From contig JAPYWV010000004.1 of assembly GCA_028276165.1 (NCBI GenBank), positions 1 to 39,324 of the forward strand: a DNA stretch of 39,324 bases, read 5' to 3'. Both the position numbers and the translations under genes were made by a program. The notes below the pieces were generated by a model, which saw nothing but the letters and a program-made list of their open reading frames with translations, was not told the origin of the DNA and made no database searches. This DNA comes from Acidilobaceae archaeon (GTDB taxonomy: Archaea; Thermoproteota; Thermoprotei_A; Sulfolobales; Acidilobaceae). Positions 38,717 through 39,324 of the stretch are shown here, one piece after another (the first letter of the stretch is position 1; each line of letters starts with the position of its first letter).

Positions 38717-39301
38717 TCAACCTCCACCCTCAAGCTTCCCCTCCTCCTCAAGCTTCTTCCTCAAAGCCCACCCAACCATGATAGAAGCGTATATGTGCAG
38801 CTTCCAAGCCTCAATCCTGTCACCATACTCATCGGTAACCTTCCTAGCAAGCCTCCTAAGCTCAAGAGCCTCCTCTAAGGTCAGCTCATCCTTCTCCAGA
38901 TACCTCCTAATCTTCTCCCACTCCTCCCTGGTCAAAGGGTTCATTGTAGACAGCCTTGTAAACCTCTCAATCTCACCTTTAAGCATTGAAGCCTCCGAGG
39001 GCCTCAGAAGCCCTTTAACTGAGAGGTATTCTATGAAGAACTCCTGATAAGCTCTACTAGCTTCAGCCAACCTATTAATCCTCAAATCCACGTATGTCTT
39101 AATCTCCTCGAACCTCTTATCTATACTCTTGAACCTCTCATCTATTCTTTCAAACCTCTCGTCTATTCTCGCGAACCTCTCATCTATCGAGGCAAACTTG
39201 CCTCCGAGCCAGTACGCTAGTGTTATCAGGCTTAGTAGAACTGGTACTAGTGTCCCTATGATCGTTATCAAGGCTTGAGTTAAATCAACCACTTGGAGCA
39301 C
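38717..39301 (-). CDS. membrane-anchored coiled-coil protein with heptad repeats
   Basis: N-terminal TM then 'FASIDERFARIDERFERIDERFKSIDKRFEEI'. Confidence 0.75.
   Translation of the reverse strand: MLQVVDLTQALITIIGTLVPVLLSLITLAYWLGGKFASIDERFARIDERFERIDERFKSIDKRFEEIKTYVDLRINRLAEASRAYQEFFIEYLSVKGLLRPSEASMLKGEIERFTRLSTMNPLTREEWEKIRRYLEKDELTLEEALELRRLARKVTDEYGDRIEAWKLHIYASIMVGWALRKKLEEEGKLEGGG
39110..39200. repeat. 21-nt in-frame tandem repeat (about 4 units) encoding the (R/K)FxxIDE heptads
   Basis: gaacctcttatctatactctt / gaacctctcatctattctttc / aaacctctcgtctattctcgc / gaacctctcatctatcgaggc. Confidence 0.8.
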
Positions 39302-39324
39302 ACCCCTTCTAGTAAGAGGTGGGG

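Noticed and set aside
1-39324. tRNA, rRNA or CRISPR array
   Set aside because: Scanning by eye found no tRNA-like T-loop/anticodon arrangement, no rRNA-like tract and no direct-repeat/spacer array; tRNAscan-SE and a CRISPR finder would be decisive

Overview
The window is a dense archaeal chromosome segment, most likely from a hyperthermophilic Thermoproteota (crenarchaeal) lineage. The evidence is the archaeal families (AGOG-type glycosylase, HerA/NurA, archaeal riboflavin synthase, UPF0148, DUF211), the many TTG/GTG starts, the TATA-type promoters and the short overlapping operons. I support about 40 CDS. The main groups are: a SpoIIM-like/secreted protein/ribB/riboflavin synthase operon; an AGOG-like glycosylase with an unknown partner; a minimal sufC-sufB pair; a standalone Cas4-like nuclease; a tryptophanase-like lyase; a three-gene ParA/RHH-like/unknown cassette; an operon of two acyl-CoA dehydrogenases, an SCP2-like protein, a Zn-alcohol dehydrogenase and an acetoacetate-decarboxylase-like protein; an alkaline-phosphatase-superfamily membrane enzyme split by a frameshift at a T5 run; GDH, UMP kinase, a nurA-herA pair without mre11/rad50, Fe-ADH, MBL hydrolase and a CPA2-type antiporter. 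I saw no rRNA, tRNA, CRISPR array or intact transposase. The best leads are the ParA cassette, the large HerA/NurA pair, the frameshift, and two structured intergenic regions that share the 14-nt motif GAGCAGGTTTCCCC. All family calls come from reading the sequence by eye; no database search was run.
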